A DNA stretch of 64,000 bases, from NCBI RefSeq assembly GCF_039523435.1, contig NZ_BAAAFH010000011.1, forward strand, positions 682,001 through 746,000. Direction: 5' to 3'. Positions 45,461 to 54,444 of this stretch are shown in pieces. The position numbers and the translations under genes are program-made. How positions within the stretch are numbered: the first letter of the stretch is position 1; each line of letters begins with the position of its first letter. The notes beneath the pieces were generated by a model. The model did no database searches and had not been told where the DNA came from. It was given only the letters and a program-made list of their open reading frames with translations. This stretch comes from Wandonia haliotis (GTDB lineage: Bacteria; Bacteroidota; Bacteroidia; Flavobacteriales_D; Crocinitomicaceae).

Positions 45461-45703
45461 TTATTTAAGTTCTTTTTTCAATCCTAATGACCAAATAACT
45501 CCTTTTAGCAGTAATTCATATCCCTTAATAGTAGCTTTATCTTGGGCAAAGTAATTGTTTGAATATATTACAGCACAACTAAATAATAATTTAGTTTTAA
45601 CTATCATAGCCATCCTTGGATGTTGGCTTTTAGTATATGAATTATCTCCCTTTTTTGTTATACTCCCTTTAGAAGATTTTGAGAACCTTATTAAAACAAA
45701 CAA
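45461..45703 (-). CDS. Hypothetical 80-residue fragment
   Basis: A small frame with SKSSKGSITKKGDNSYTKSQ and SCAVIYSNNYFAQDKATIKG, with protein-like composition but no family I know. It lies between the RHS junction remnant and the short membrane peptide. It may be a whole small protein or part of a broken tip. Confidence 0.4.
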   Translation of the reverse strand: MFVLIRFSKSSKGSITKKGDNSYTKSQHPRMAMIVKTKLLFSCAVIYSNNYFAQDKATIKGYELLLKGVIWSLGLKKELK

Positions 45704-45732
45704 CTACTAATCAATACATAATAAAATAAAAA

Positions 45733-45782
45733 GGTCATAGTTACCATCCGTAGCGTTCCATATTTTGCAGTCGTTTTATCAC
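45733..45782 (-). pseudogene. RHS junction remnant, third copy
   Basis: About 50 bases on the minus strand match the RHS junction that encodes VINDRKIWNATDGNYD, with a few bases lost or changed near the start (VIKR in frame). The other copies are at about 40796-40860 and 43320-43380. No RHS core continues on either side. Confidence 0.65.
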
Positions 45783-45796
45783 CTCAAGAATCTTTC

Positions 45797-46705
45797 CTAC
45801 CACATACAGTTATCTAGTTCTTTGAAATAAATAAATTTCACACCCAAATTCAACAATACCTCCCTTTCAAAAATCACACTTTTAGAGAATTTAAGTTTTC
45901 TAGGCAAATCTTCTGAATCAATGATATCATAATTCTCATAACTTTTATGATTCTTGATTCTATTTTTTACTTTAAGGGAACTATATTTATTATCAAATGA
46001 GCCTTTTCTTGGTAAAAAGAAATATGAATTAGGTGTGTTTGGCAAAAAATTTAAAAGGTACCTAATTCCTTCCATATAATGAAAATCATTAAAAACAACA
46101 ATTATCTTTTTCGTTGGGTATATGGATTTAGTAACTTCCAAAACCCTATCAAGACTTAACTTAAAAAAATTATGCACCAACATCAAGGAATCCATTTCCG
46201 GCAAATTATACTGGTCAACAAACTCTTGGATTAAAAAAAGCCGATCAATAGAATCTGCCTTGTTAATAGATTGCGTAGTACTTAAATCTACCTTATCCAC
46301 AAATTTCGACCTAATTTGTTTGAACTTTTTCTCATCAACTCTTTTAAAATAATCAAGGTAAATCAAATCTTTCTCCTTAAAAAAGAACACTTGATTTTCT
46401 GAAAGAGTTTCTTGTAACATCTTTTTTATTACCCCACATGCTGTATCATAGTGTTTATCAATATCTAGTACTCCATTACTATACCCTTTTTTAGAAAAAT
46501 GTTCTGGTCCGGAAACAATTACAACATTTCCCTTTTCTACACTTTCCGCAATGAATTCTACTTCTCTCAACTCCTCTAAACCATACCCATATACATAAGA
46601 TACTTCCCCCTGTATGTTATTTCTTTCAAAAAAACTTCTTTCTTGTGACATAGCTTGAACCGGCAAGCTAAGTACAATAACAAGACATACCATCCATTTA
46701 TTCAT
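45797..46705 (-). CDS. Secreted hypothetical protein in the RHS locus
   Basis: A 302-residue exported protein with a signal peptide (MNKWMVCLVIVLSLPVQAMS). The mature part is mixed alpha/beta, with VEKGNVVIVSGPEHFSKKG, a Lys-rich strand KKIIVVFNDFHYMEGIRYL and FEREVLLNLGVKFIYFKE. No family is recognised. It sits directly upstream of the third RHS junction, in the same relative position as the gene at 40830-41630 before the first junction. Confidence 0.6.
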   Translation of the reverse strand: MNKWMVCLVIVLSLPVQAMSQERSFFERNNIQGEVSYVYGYGLEELREVEFIAESVEKGNVVIVSGPEHFSKKGYSNGVLDIDKHYDTACGVIKKMLQETLSENQVFFFKEKDLIYLDYFKRVDEKKFKQIRSKFVDKVDLSTTQSINKADSIDRLFLIQEFVDQYNLPEMDSLMLVHNFFKLSLDRVLEVTKSIYPTKKIIVVFNDFHYMEGIRYLLNFLPNTPNSYFFLPRKGSFDNKYSSLKVKNRIKNHKSYENYDIIDSEDLPRKLKFSKSVIFEREVLLNLGVKFIYFKELDNCMW

Positions 46706-46796
46706 CTTAATTCTTTATTCTAAGTCAATAATTGTTTTCCATTGTCAAGAAAAGGTGGTAGGCAGACAGTCAATACACCAGGTCTCATCTCTTATT

Positions 46797-47180
46797 TTAT
46801 AGTATTAATAAATAGACGATTGTGATGACAGGCAAATACATACTTGCAAGATAAAAGGTTATTTTATGATATTTCGAGTCATTCCGTTTACCTATGTAAT
46901 AAATCGCCAATCCAAGCATAATAAATGGAGCAATAAAAAATATAAAAATAGCTCCGAGACTTGCTATTGCGGACCATTTCCAAAATAGAGAGGTCAAAAC
47001 AATTAACAAAAATCCTCCGCAGATAAAAAATTCCAGAAACAATGCAACAATAGGTGGGTTCTGGATATTACTATTTTTCATTTTATGTAAAAGAATAAAG
47101 TAAAAAACAATTCCTAGTATGGGAATTACAAAATGTATCAATACAGCAGTAATTAATTCGGATGTATTCAGTTCTTCCAT
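46797..47180 (-). CDS. Four-span small membrane protein
   Basis: A 127-residue protein with four hydrophobic segments (about 12-30, 44-65, 70-95 and 108-126). It starts MEELNTSELITAVLIH. The size and topology recall small integral-membrane immunity or DUF proteins. The function is unknown. Confidence 0.6.
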   Translation of the reverse strand: MEELNTSELITAVLIHFVIPILGIVFYFILLHKMKNSNIQNPPIVALFLEFFICGGFLLIVLTSLFWKWSAIASLGAIFIFFIAPFIMLGLAIYYIGKRNDSKYHKITFYLASMYLPVITIVYLLIL

Positions 47181-47268
47181 ATTACCAACAACGGTTAAAA
47201 ATCAGCAATGGCACCTTTTCAGATATAGCTTTTTTCGGTACTTTCATGTATTTGATATTCTCTGTTTT

Positions 47269-47457
47269 CTATCCCACGTGAATAGTATCACCAGGCTTAC
47301 TTTCTTTTATTTTTTTGATTATCTCCTCGCCATGTTCAATTGATCTGCATGGAACAATAATTTTATTTGGTGGATTTTTAATATCGTTTATTACAGCCCA
47401 ATTTCCAGCCATCATTTTTTCAATTTTCAATGTTCCGATTATTTTAGGTCTTCTCAT
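47269..47457 (-). CDS. Small hypothetical protein
   Basis: A 62-residue soluble frame (GNWAVINDIKNPPNKIIVPC, HGEEIIKKIKESKPGDTIHV) with good composition for a folded small alpha/beta protein. No family is recognised. It lies alone between the small membrane protein and the large membrane protein genes. Confidence 0.5.
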   Translation of the reverse strand: MRRPKIIGTLKIEKMMAGNWAVINDIKNPPNKIIVPCRSIEHGEEIIKKIKESKPGDTIHVG

Positions 47458-47594
47458 TTAAAATCTGGTGTTTTATTCTAATTCAAATCACTACTCACGA
47501 TATTATAATAAACTAAAGGATCATTAATTTATAGGCCTACATAAAAATGACTCTAAAAGTCGTAATAGTATATGTACTTTTCTCTATCTACCCA

Positions 47595-49019
47595 TTATGG
47601 TTTACCAAATTTACGCGTTGCTTTAACAAAATGATAAATAAAATAAGAATTAAAAATTCTCATCAGAAACTCAATAAATAATTCTGAACCAGTATTAATA
47701 TAGTCTGGCGTTTTATGTAAGGGGTTTAATAATATCCAAAACTGACCAAATTCAAAGTTTCCAGAAAAAGAATTACTCCAAAGGCAATTCATAATGAACA
47801 AAAAGAATATTGAGTGAAAAAGAAATAGCCAAATTAAAGGAAGTATCCAATTCTGCCCAAAGTCTGAAGACCATCGATTCAAAAACACCAAAACTCTATC
47901 ATTCCACGGTATATCTTCCTCAATACGGACTAGTTTCCAATATAACTTCATTTCATTCCGATAAAAAGACAAACGATCAATCTGATTATTAGCTTTTATT
48001 GAAGCAGTTTTCAATTGTCGATAAGTCTCTATATGGTATTTTAAAGTAGAAATATTTACTTTATCGTACTTTTTTTCCGTAGGTAAAAAAGATTTTCGCA
48101 GCTTATAAAGGAAAGGTATTGTCTCATTCAAAAAAGAATTCTCCAAACTCTTTGACTTATCTGCCCATCTAATATTTATCATCTTCAAATTACTTAGATC
48201 GGAATTTTGAATATCCGGATATCTCGTAAATTGAACCTGATTTAGAATAAAATTATCAATATAGCAGCTATCAATAGTTATTGACTCTATCTCTGTTTCT
48301 ATAAATTTAAGTATTCCACTATTTGAGTATACATTACTTAGGTTTAAGTTATCAATTTTTGTATTCTGTACTACAATATTTCCCGAGAATTTTAATTCTG
48401 AGACATCAAAATTTTTGACCTTATAGACATGGTCTAGAGAACTAGACCACTCAATTCCCTTAAATGTTTCAGCATTAAAATATAAGTTATTAATATCTGC
48501 TTCAATCCAGATTGAATTGAAACTATAAAGCGATATGCTTTCAAAATATGTATCATTATTCGATCTAAAGTATAAATCATCTATCTCTCTCGAATTTATA
48601 CTAATAGAGCCCTGGAGGTTATTAGTACTAGTCTCGATTATAGCTTGGGCAACTTTAACATCTTGAACCTCTAAAGACTTGGTTATTTCACATCCTATAA
48701 TTATTAATCGATAAGAGCTACATTCATTAATATATATTGATTTAAACTTACAATCTTGAAATTCAATCGTTGTTATATCCTTTAAATCTTCAACATTAAA
48801 AACTTCATTAAACTGACAATTAATGAACGCAAATGAAATTAGTTTATTAACATTAGTAAATAGAACCTTATCATTAAAAATACAGTTCTCAAAAACTATA
48901 CTCTTATACCTCTTATTCTCGAAATCAATAAAACCAGCGTATTCGAAAGTTACATCCTTTATAGATTCCTGTTTTTCAAGACACTCAAATATATAACTTT
49001 GATCCTTCTCTTTTATCAT
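47595..49019 (-). CDS. Right-handed-helix (pentapeptide-like) protein with C-terminal membrane domain
   Basis: A 474-residue protein. Residues 20-290 repeat a pattern of FENCIF, FINCQF, FQDCKF, TIDSCYIDNF with hydrophobic residues every few positions, predicting a right-handed beta helix related to pentapeptide-repeat proteins. About 80 helical residues follow (LKTASIKANNQIDRLSFYRN, EMKLYWKLV). Two hydrophobic segments come last (about 395-418 and 445-462). The layout recalls pentapeptide proteins fused to ion-channel-like pore domains. The function is unknown. Confidence 0.68.
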   Translation of the reverse strand: MIKEKDQSYIFECLEKQESIKDVTFEYAGFIDFENKRYKSIVFENCIFNDKVLFTNVNKLISFAFINCQFNEVFNVEDLKDITTIEFQDCKFKSIYINECSSYRLIIIGCEITKSLEVQDVKVAQAIIETSTNNLQGSISINSREIDDLYFRSNNDTYFESISLYSFNSIWIEADINNLYFNAETFKGIEWSSSLDHVYKVKNFDVSELKFSGNIVVQNTKIDNLNLSNVYSNSGILKFIETEIESITIDSCYIDNFILNQVQFTRYPDIQNSDLSNLKMINIRWADKSKSLENSFLNETIPFLYKLRKSFLPTEKKYDKVNISTLKYHIETYRQLKTASIKANNQIDRLSFYRNEMKLYWKLVRIEEDIPWNDRVLVFLNRWSSDFGQNWILPLIWLFLFHSIFFLFIMNCLWSNSFSGNFEFGQFWILLNPLHKTPDYINTGSELFIEFLMRIFNSYFIYHFVKATRKFGKP

Positions 49020-49047
49020 TCTATTTTGAATTACTACTTTTTTAATG

Positions 49048-49055
49048 CAAAAGTA
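49048..49055 (-). promoter_or_regulatory. -7 promoter element for the beta-helix membrane protein gene
   Basis: TACTTTTG on the minus strand matches TAnnTTTG, 29 bases upstream of the start at 49019. Confidence 0.5.
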
Positions 49056-49140
49056 TTTAGAACTCCCTAAATGGTCTTTTCAGAATGTTTGATTATTTGT
49101 TCTATGTCGGAAATAGTTCTTTGTACTTTACCCGATTATA

Positions 49141-49371
49141 CTATTTGCTTGAGACATTATTGTTTTTATTTCCAAAATAGTATCCAATAATAACTCCAAT
49201 AATTCCAGTAAATAGAGAAGCTGTTTTATCTAAATATTTTATCATAACATTATCGTTATCAGTCAAACCTATGAGTTCATTTTTGTAGGGATAAATTATA
49301 AGAAATCCTATTATTCCTATAAATGAAACTACTAAAATTAAAGCTAGTATATGTCTTATTTTATCCTCCAT
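49141..49371 (-). CDS. Small two-span membrane protein
   Basis: A 76-residue protein with two hydrophobic segments (about 7-28 and 52-68, FTGIIGVIIGYYFGNK). Its start overlaps the lipoprotein gene by 11 bases, so the two are translated together. The function is unknown. Confidence 0.55.
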   Translation of the reverse strand: MEDKIRHILALILVVSFIGIIGFLIIYPYKNELIGLTDNDNVMIKYLDKTASLFTGIIGVIIGYYFGNKNNNVSSK

Positions 49372-49795
49372 TATTGCAGTTTCTTAAGATTTGAATTAAG
49401 TTAATTATTCCATTATCATGTTTATCCGTTTTTTTTATCTTATTTAATCTCTTCTCTAAGCAACTAAAATATTTTACAGAACATGCTATTTTTGTAGGAT
49501 TGTCAAAATTCACTAAAAAAATCTCCATTAGATAGAATCGCCCTGCTCCAGTAGAATTAATTACTTCTTTAAAATCATAGAACCATATTTCGTTGGTAGA
49601 ATACCAGTGAACCCTATAATATGGAAATTTATCTCTTATTAATTGTTCATAAATACAAGTCTTTGATTCGTTAATTAGAATTTCCGACTCATCAAAGGGT
49701 TTTATTTTTCTTATATATTCTTCAGGTATAGATGAAATTGATGCACATCCTGATAAAAATAAAACACAAATAATTATGGTTTTTGGATGTATCAT
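49361..49795 (-). CDS. Lipoprotein, unknown function
   Basis: A 144-residue lipoprotein. The signal and lipobox are clear (IIICVLFLSGCASI, Cys17). The mature part has HWYSTNEIWFYDFKEVINS. No family is recognised. It is the first gene of a two-gene unit with the small membrane protein and has a promoter at 49833-49840. Confidence 0.65.
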   Translation of the reverse strand: MIHPKTIIICVLFLSGCASISSIPEEYIRKIKPFDESEILINESKTCIYEQLIRDKFPYYRVHWYSTNEIWFYDFKEVINSTGAGRFYLMEIFLVNFDNPTKIACSVKYFSCLEKRLNKIKKTDKHDNGIINLIQILRNCNNGG

Positions 49796-49832
49796 AATGT
49801 TGTTTTTAGTAGAGGAAAGATTTTCACTAAAT

Positions 49833-49840
49833 CAAATATA
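49833..49840 (-). promoter_or_regulatory. -7 promoter element for the lipoprotein/small membrane protein pair
   Basis: TATATTTG on the minus strand matches TAnnTTTG, 38 bases upstream of the start at 49795. Confidence 0.5.
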
Positions 49841-50223
49841 GACAAAAAACATGCATTCATCTACACTTATATGCTGTTAACCTAATAATTAGCACAAATT
49901 TCAATTCCCTCTCCCACTCCGAAAAAACAGTCGTTATACTTTATCTGATTATCAACCCACTACAAAAAAATAATTCCTCCCCCTGTAACTTTTTGCGCTT
50001 TCAATTGTTTTACATATACGAGAACAGGTTTCCGATTCCGGAAAGGAGTCTTGTTTGGCTAAACGGTATTCATTCGCCTGTTTTTAGTAAAAACAGGGTT
50101 ACTAACAGATTATTTCATGTAGTTTTTTTCTTTTTTCAACTCAAAAGAAGAAAAAGTAAAAAATTACATCTAAACAAATTGTAAATCATTTTTTATAGTA
50201 TTGTAAATTAAAAATCAATAATT
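49841..50223. other. Intergenic region before the fibre-like gene
   Basis: No gene is seen. It contains a 9-bp perfect stem with a 3-base loop (CCTGTTTTT/AAAAACAGG, 50077-50097). This could lie in the leader of the gene at 50224, but it has no downstream T tract. A partial -7 match, TAGTATTG, is at 50196-50203. Confidence 0.4.
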
Positions 50224-51468
50224 ATGAAAACGACTACTACTTTAATACGCGGAATCGCACTGATTTTTTCCGTGCACAGTTTCGCACAAAACAACCCCGA
50301 CTGCCAGCAAATATCGCTAAACAACCAGATTGCCATCAGCAACGACAGCACCACCATTACCGCTGTAGAAACTTCAGGGAATTACCAGTGGGTACGTGCC
50401 GACCAGAACAACGCAGCCATCGGCGGAGCAACGCTTTCGTCTTTCAGCCCGCAGCGAACGGGCGTGTATGCCGTGCGGATTACGTCTGCCGAATGCCCGA
50501 CGGTATCCGTTGTATCGCAAAGCGTCTCGATGAACAAAGACGATATGGAAATAGCGGGCAATCTCAATGTGGCAGGCGATGCCAAGTTCGTACAGGACGT
50601 TGGCGTTGGCAAAAAACTGATACTCGATGAAATCACAACGATAGATTCAATCGGCGAGGCAAGCGGACTCCATTTTCTGGTGCGCGATGGCAATACCAAC
50701 GGAGAGGTAAAAGGTGCACCCGGGATCGCATTCTCCGACATCATCTACCGACCCCGGGATTGTTTTGCCGGCTCCACGCCAACATGGGCCAACGGACCGG
50801 ACAAGCTCTATGCCCTTTGTGGCAATGTAGGGATAGGCACCAATGCGCCGCAACACAAACTGCACGTACAGGGCGATGGGTTTTTCCACACCTCTTTGCA
50901 GGTAAACAGCCGGATGGCGGTGGGAACGGACATTTCCACGTTTGCCCGCCTGAAAGTCAGTAACCCTACAAACGGTGCAGCCGTGCATATCGACCAGTCG
51001 GACAACTCCACCCCCTATGCCAAACTCCTGTTTATGGAATATACCGACCCGAGTACGGAAATCCTCAAGGTGCAGCATTCCCAAACCGGGCATACGCCGT
51101 TGTATGTAGATGCCTCCGGAAACTTCCGGGTATCAGGCGAGAACCGGACACTTTTTTACATGAATGCCGATGAAGAAACATTTTACACCCGCCGGGTGGT
51201 AATCAATATGGACACCTGGCCGGATTATGTGTTCGAAAAGGATTACCAACTGCCCACACTGGCAGAAGTACGCACGCACATCACCGAAAAGGGACACCTG
51301 CCGGGCGTTCCCTCACGCAAGGAAGTACTGGAGCAAGGCAGCGACCTTGGCGAAATGAACCGCATCCTGTTGGAAAAAATAGAAGAATTGACACTGTATC
51401 TATTGGAGCAGGAAGAAAAAATGCAGCAGCTTGAACAGCGATTGACCGGGTTGGAAACAGGAAACTAA
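50224..51468 (+). CDS. Secreted tail-fibre-like protein with C-terminal coiled coil
   Basis: A 414-residue protein with a signal peptide (ALIFSVHSFAQ). The middle has short repeats typical of phage-fibre-like proteins (GNVGIGTNAPQHKLHVQGDG). The C-terminus is WPDYVFEKDYQLPTL, then GHLPGVPSRKEVLEQG and LGEMNRILLEKIEELTLYLL, ending in a coiled coil. This ending is widespread in Bacteroidota secreted fibre-like proteins and probably drives trimer formation. The gene is distinctly GC-richer than its minus-strand neighbours. It lies 11 bases upstream of the T9SS gene, so the two are probably transcribed together. Confidence 0.8.
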   Translation: MKTTTTLIRGIALIFSVHSFAQNNPDCQQISLNNQIAISNDSTTITAVETSGNYQWVRADQNNAAIGGATLSSFSPQRTGVYAVRITSAECPTVSVVSQSVSMNKDDMEIAGNLNVAGDAKFVQDVGVGKKLILDEITTIDSIGEASGLHFLVRDGNTNGEVKGAPGIAFSDIIYRPRDCFAGSTPTWANGPDKLYALCGNVGIGTNAPQHKLHVQGDGFFHTSLQVNSRMAVGTDISTFARLKVSNPTNGAAVHIDQSDNSTPYAKLLFMEYTDPSTEILKVQHSQTGHTPLYVDASGNFRVSGENRTLFYMNADEETFYTRRVVINMDTWPDYVFEKDYQLPTLAEVRTHITEKGHLPGVPSRKEVLEQGSDLGEMNRILLEKIEELTLYLLEQEEKMQQLEQRLTGLETGN

Positions 51469-51479
51469 ACACAGGAGAC

Positions 51480-53939
51480 ATGAAGTATTTACGACTCATT
51501 TGGATCCCCATTTTGTTGGGGTTGACTCACAATGTATCGGGTCAGACAGAATACATGATCAACGGTGGTTTTGAGCAATGGGATAATGATGATAATAACG
51601 ACGGAATTGCCGACGATTACTACGACCATTCCATTGAATATGCTGTCGGGTGGCATAATCTGATTAACACCTGTGATGTAGTACACCCCAATTACGATAT
51701 GATCTCCGGAACACCTCGTACGGGAGTTGCCTGCGGACGCTTTGGAGCACCTCAGAACGGAATGGCTGAATTTTGCTATGGAACAACACAACCCCTTACC
51801 GCAGGAGATACCTACCGGGTTTCTTTCTGGGTACGAAAAGATTACTCGACGGGAGCCGACAAGCAAATCGGGGTAGTGATTGCCCCGACGGTGCCCAATG
51901 TCCAGCTATCTCCTTATTCAAGCTCAATTCAGCCACTGATTACCTATGTTCCCACGGGTACGCAGTACGTACAGGTTTCAGCCTGTTTTACAGCCCAGAG
52001 CAGCGGAACACATTACCTGACTTTTGGTCCGTTTGGCGGAGTTTCTACACCGGAAAGCAATATTTACCTGATTGACGATGTCAGTGTAACATCCATTGAC
52101 CCGGCTACCCAACTTCCTGTTGCAGGGCTAACTATCCCTACAACTGCATATTGCGTAGGTGATGCAATCAGTGTAGACGGAAGCTCAACGACGAACGAGG
52201 AAGGGTACCGTTGGGAAATTGTACGGACAAGCCCCGGAGGCGATGTTCGCTATAACTCCGGAGATCAGACCGGACAGGCAGGCACACTGGATGTTAGTGC
52301 CGTTATCGGAACTGTGTTACCCGGTGAATGCTACCGGGTATCTCTCACGGCTCTGGGGAGCTGTACGGACAGAACGTATGTAGACTTTTGTTTTGTAAAC
52401 CCAAGGGTAGACATCCTCCACGAAGGAACTGCCGTGTGTGAAAATAACCCTGTAGAACTTACCGCCACGGGAGATAACGGATGGGTATACACATGGAGTA
52501 ACGGACAAAGCGGAGTAGGATTAAAAACCGTTACAGTGTCTCCTACACTTGGAAACTCTAATTATTCCGTTACAGTTACCACTCCTGAAGGGTGTACGTT
52601 TACCCAATCACTTACGTTGGTAGTACATACCGCAGATAACCTTGCCCCGTGGATGGACGGGATTAATGGTACGGGAGAATACACCTATTACGTCTCGGCA
52701 GGGGGGCTCGTGAGTTTCACATCAACACTGTACAATGATGATCCGAGTGAGCAAATAGTTTACTTTGAAACGTATGATATACCTTCGTCTTTTACTACAG
52801 TTCCACCATCACCAGCGGGTGGAACATTTAGTTTCAACTGGCAAACAAGTCCGGCTACCCCACCAGGAGAATATTATTTTACACTAAGTGCAGATGACCG
52901 GAATGCCTGTATTCCTTTAACGGGAACCTTTACTTTCCGGATTATTGTTGTCTGTCGCTACTGCCCGATATGTATCAATTACGAAGACCGCACCCCGTAC
53001 AACGACCCGCTTCCCGGAGAAACGAAAGTGGGGAACTGTATTTATGCCGGTTTGACGGACCCTGTGGAAACCGGAAATGCGGACGTACTCTTCCAGGCCG
53101 GAAATGAGATTGTACTGGGAGACTTTTTTTCAGCAGGTCCCGGATTTATCGGAGAGATCGATCCTTCGGTGTGTGTAGACGATTGCGAGGAGTGTTGTGA
53201 GGAGTGGGAAGGCTTTACGCTGGATACGCCCCTTCCCGATATATTTACGCCAAACGATGACGGGTTAAACGATTTCTGGTTTGTACGAGATGAAGACCAT
53301 CCCTTTTGTGCATTCAATGCCCAGGGGTTCTCTTTGCTTATTTTCAACCGCTGGGGGAATGTCGTGCATAAATTGGAAGATTATGGCGTAGGGTGCTGTT
53401 CCTATACGGCTCCTTCTCCCAGTAACCCCATCCCGTATTCATCAATCTATTGGGACGGTAGAGACCACATCACCGGCGAGCTGGTCACCAGCGAAGCGTA
53501 TTATTTCTACAGTATAACCCTATTCGGTTGCGGATGGGATGAACATTTCAGTGGTTCTATATACGTCAATTACACCCACCAGTACAACGGGCTGGGGCTG
53601 TTGGAGCAAAACGACGCCTATTTACTACCCGTACAAGCCGAACTGAGGGAACCCATAACCATGGAGGAAGGAGAAGAAGAAAATGAACGGGTTCGCCAAC
53701 CCAGCCAAAGCGCCATTACCCTTTCGCCCAATCCGGCTACTGATCGGGTAACCATTCACGGACTGGAGGAACCCGAATACGACATGGTACTTTTAAGTGG
53801 CAAAGGCAGTAAGGTACTACAAAAGAAAGTGGCGCCGGGCGATAACCAAATCAATATCTCTCATCTCGCTCCGGGCACTTATTTTGTGTTAATTACCACG
53901 GAAGATACCGTTCATTTTGATAAACTTGTTATAAATTAG
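51480..53939 (+). CDS. Large T9SS-exported protein with type B-like and type A sorting domains
   Basis: An 819-residue secreted protein. After the signal peptide comes a carbohydrate-binding-like domain (MINGGFEQWDNDDN to about residue 200), then PKD/Ig-like domains. Around residues 585-700 is a CHU_C/gliding-motility-type domain (PDIFTPNDDGLNDFW, LLIFNRWGNVVHK, YSSIYWDGRD, EAYYFYSITL). That domain normally forms the very end of type B cargo. Here about 110 residues follow, ending in a type A sorting domain (ITLSPNPATDRVTIHG, APGTYFVLI, DKLVIN). The stop is 5 bases before the first lipoprotein of the tandem array. Confidence 0.85.
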   Translation: MKYLRLIWIPILLGLTHNVSGQTEYMINGGFEQWDNDDNNDGIADDYYDHSIEYAVGWHNLINTCDVVHPNYDMISGTPRTGVACGRFGAPQNGMAEFCYGTTQPLTAGDTYRVSFWVRKDYSTGADKQIGVVIAPTVPNVQLSPYSSSIQPLITYVPTGTQYVQVSACFTAQSSGTHYLTFGPFGGVSTPESNIYLIDDVSVTSIDPATQLPVAGLTIPTTAYCVGDAISVDGSSTTNEEGYRWEIVRTSPGGDVRYNSGDQTGQAGTLDVSAVIGTVLPGECYRVSLTALGSCTDRTYVDFCFVNPRVDILHEGTAVCENNPVELTATGDNGWVYTWSNGQSGVGLKTVTVSPTLGNSNYSVTVTTPEGCTFTQSLTLVVHTADNLAPWMDGINGTGEYTYYVSAGGLVSFTSTLYNDDPSEQIVYFETYDIPSSFTTVPPSPAGGTFSFNWQTSPATPPGEYYFTLSADDRNACIPLTGTFTFRIIVVCRYCPICINYEDRTPYNDPLPGETKVGNCIYAGLTDPVETGNADVLFQAGNEIVLGDFFSAGPGFIGEIDPSVCVDDCEECCEEWEGFTLDTPLPDIFTPNDDGLNDFWFVRDEDHPFCAFNAQGFSLLIFNRWGNVVHKLEDYGVGCCSYTAPSPSNPIPYSSIYWDGRDHITGELVTSEAYYFYSITLFGCGWDEHFSGSIYVNYTHQYNGLGLLEQNDAYLLPVQAELREPITMEEGEEENERVRQPSQSAITLSPNPATDRVTIHGLEEPEYDMVLLSGKGSKVLQKKVAPGDNQINISHLAPGTYFVLITTEDTVHFDKLVIN

Positions 53940-53944
53940 TGATT

Positions 53945-54439
53945 ATGAGAGTGCTGTTAGGTGTGTTTTTGATGGGTATTTTCTGTTGGATGGCAGTAAG
54001 GTGTACAAAAGAAGTACCTACGATTACCCCTCCCGTAGATGAATGGGTACAAAGGAACCAAATATCAGGAGAATATAAGGTGTATGACACATTGGGAAAC
54101 TATTTGTACATGATGCAAATCACAAGAATAAAAGACCCCACAGGTATGCTTGCTGATTCCTTGCGTTTTGAGAATTTCGATGACGAGTTTTCTTTTACAG
54201 TTGCACAATATAAATGGGCAAACCATGTAATGGGAGTTAGTATTGGAGGTCATGATACATTGTATGATACGAATCATAAACGTTGGAAATTATCAGGAGC
54301 GTTATTTGACGACTACAATAAATTTGAGAATGATACCATCCGTTTGCGCTTCCAAAAAACCAATATCAATTACTGGATGGAAGATGTCGTACCTTACTAT
54401 GCTTGTGATTGCAAACAGGTTGCCGTAAAACAGCATTGA
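53945..54439 (+). CDS. Tandem lipoprotein 1
   Basis: A 164-residue lipoprotein. The N-terminus (MRVLLGVFLMGIFCWMAVRC) differs from the other four copies. From Cys on it shares TKEVPTITPPVDEWVQRNQ with copies 3 and 4, and ends in the array-wide TIRLRFQKTNINYWMED and CDCKQVAVKQH. The mature domain is small and beta-rich with one conserved C-x-C near the end. The ATG at 53945 follows the T9SS gene by 5 bases. Function unknown; surface lipoprotein by inference. Confidence 0.75.
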   Translation: MRVLLGVFLMGIFCWMAVRCTKEVPTITPPVDEWVQRNQISGEYKVYDTLGNYLYMMQITRIKDPTGMLADSLRFENFDDEFSFTVAQYKWANHVMGVSIGGHDTLYDTNHKRWKLSGALFDDYNKFENDTIRLRFQKTNINYWMEDVVPYYACDCKQVAVKQH

Positions 54440-54444
54440 TCAAC

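Noticed and set aside
50382..51093. Long open frames opposite the fibre-like gene
   Set aside because: The higher GC content of this stretch lowers stop-codon frequency; the plus-strand frame has a signal peptide and known domains.
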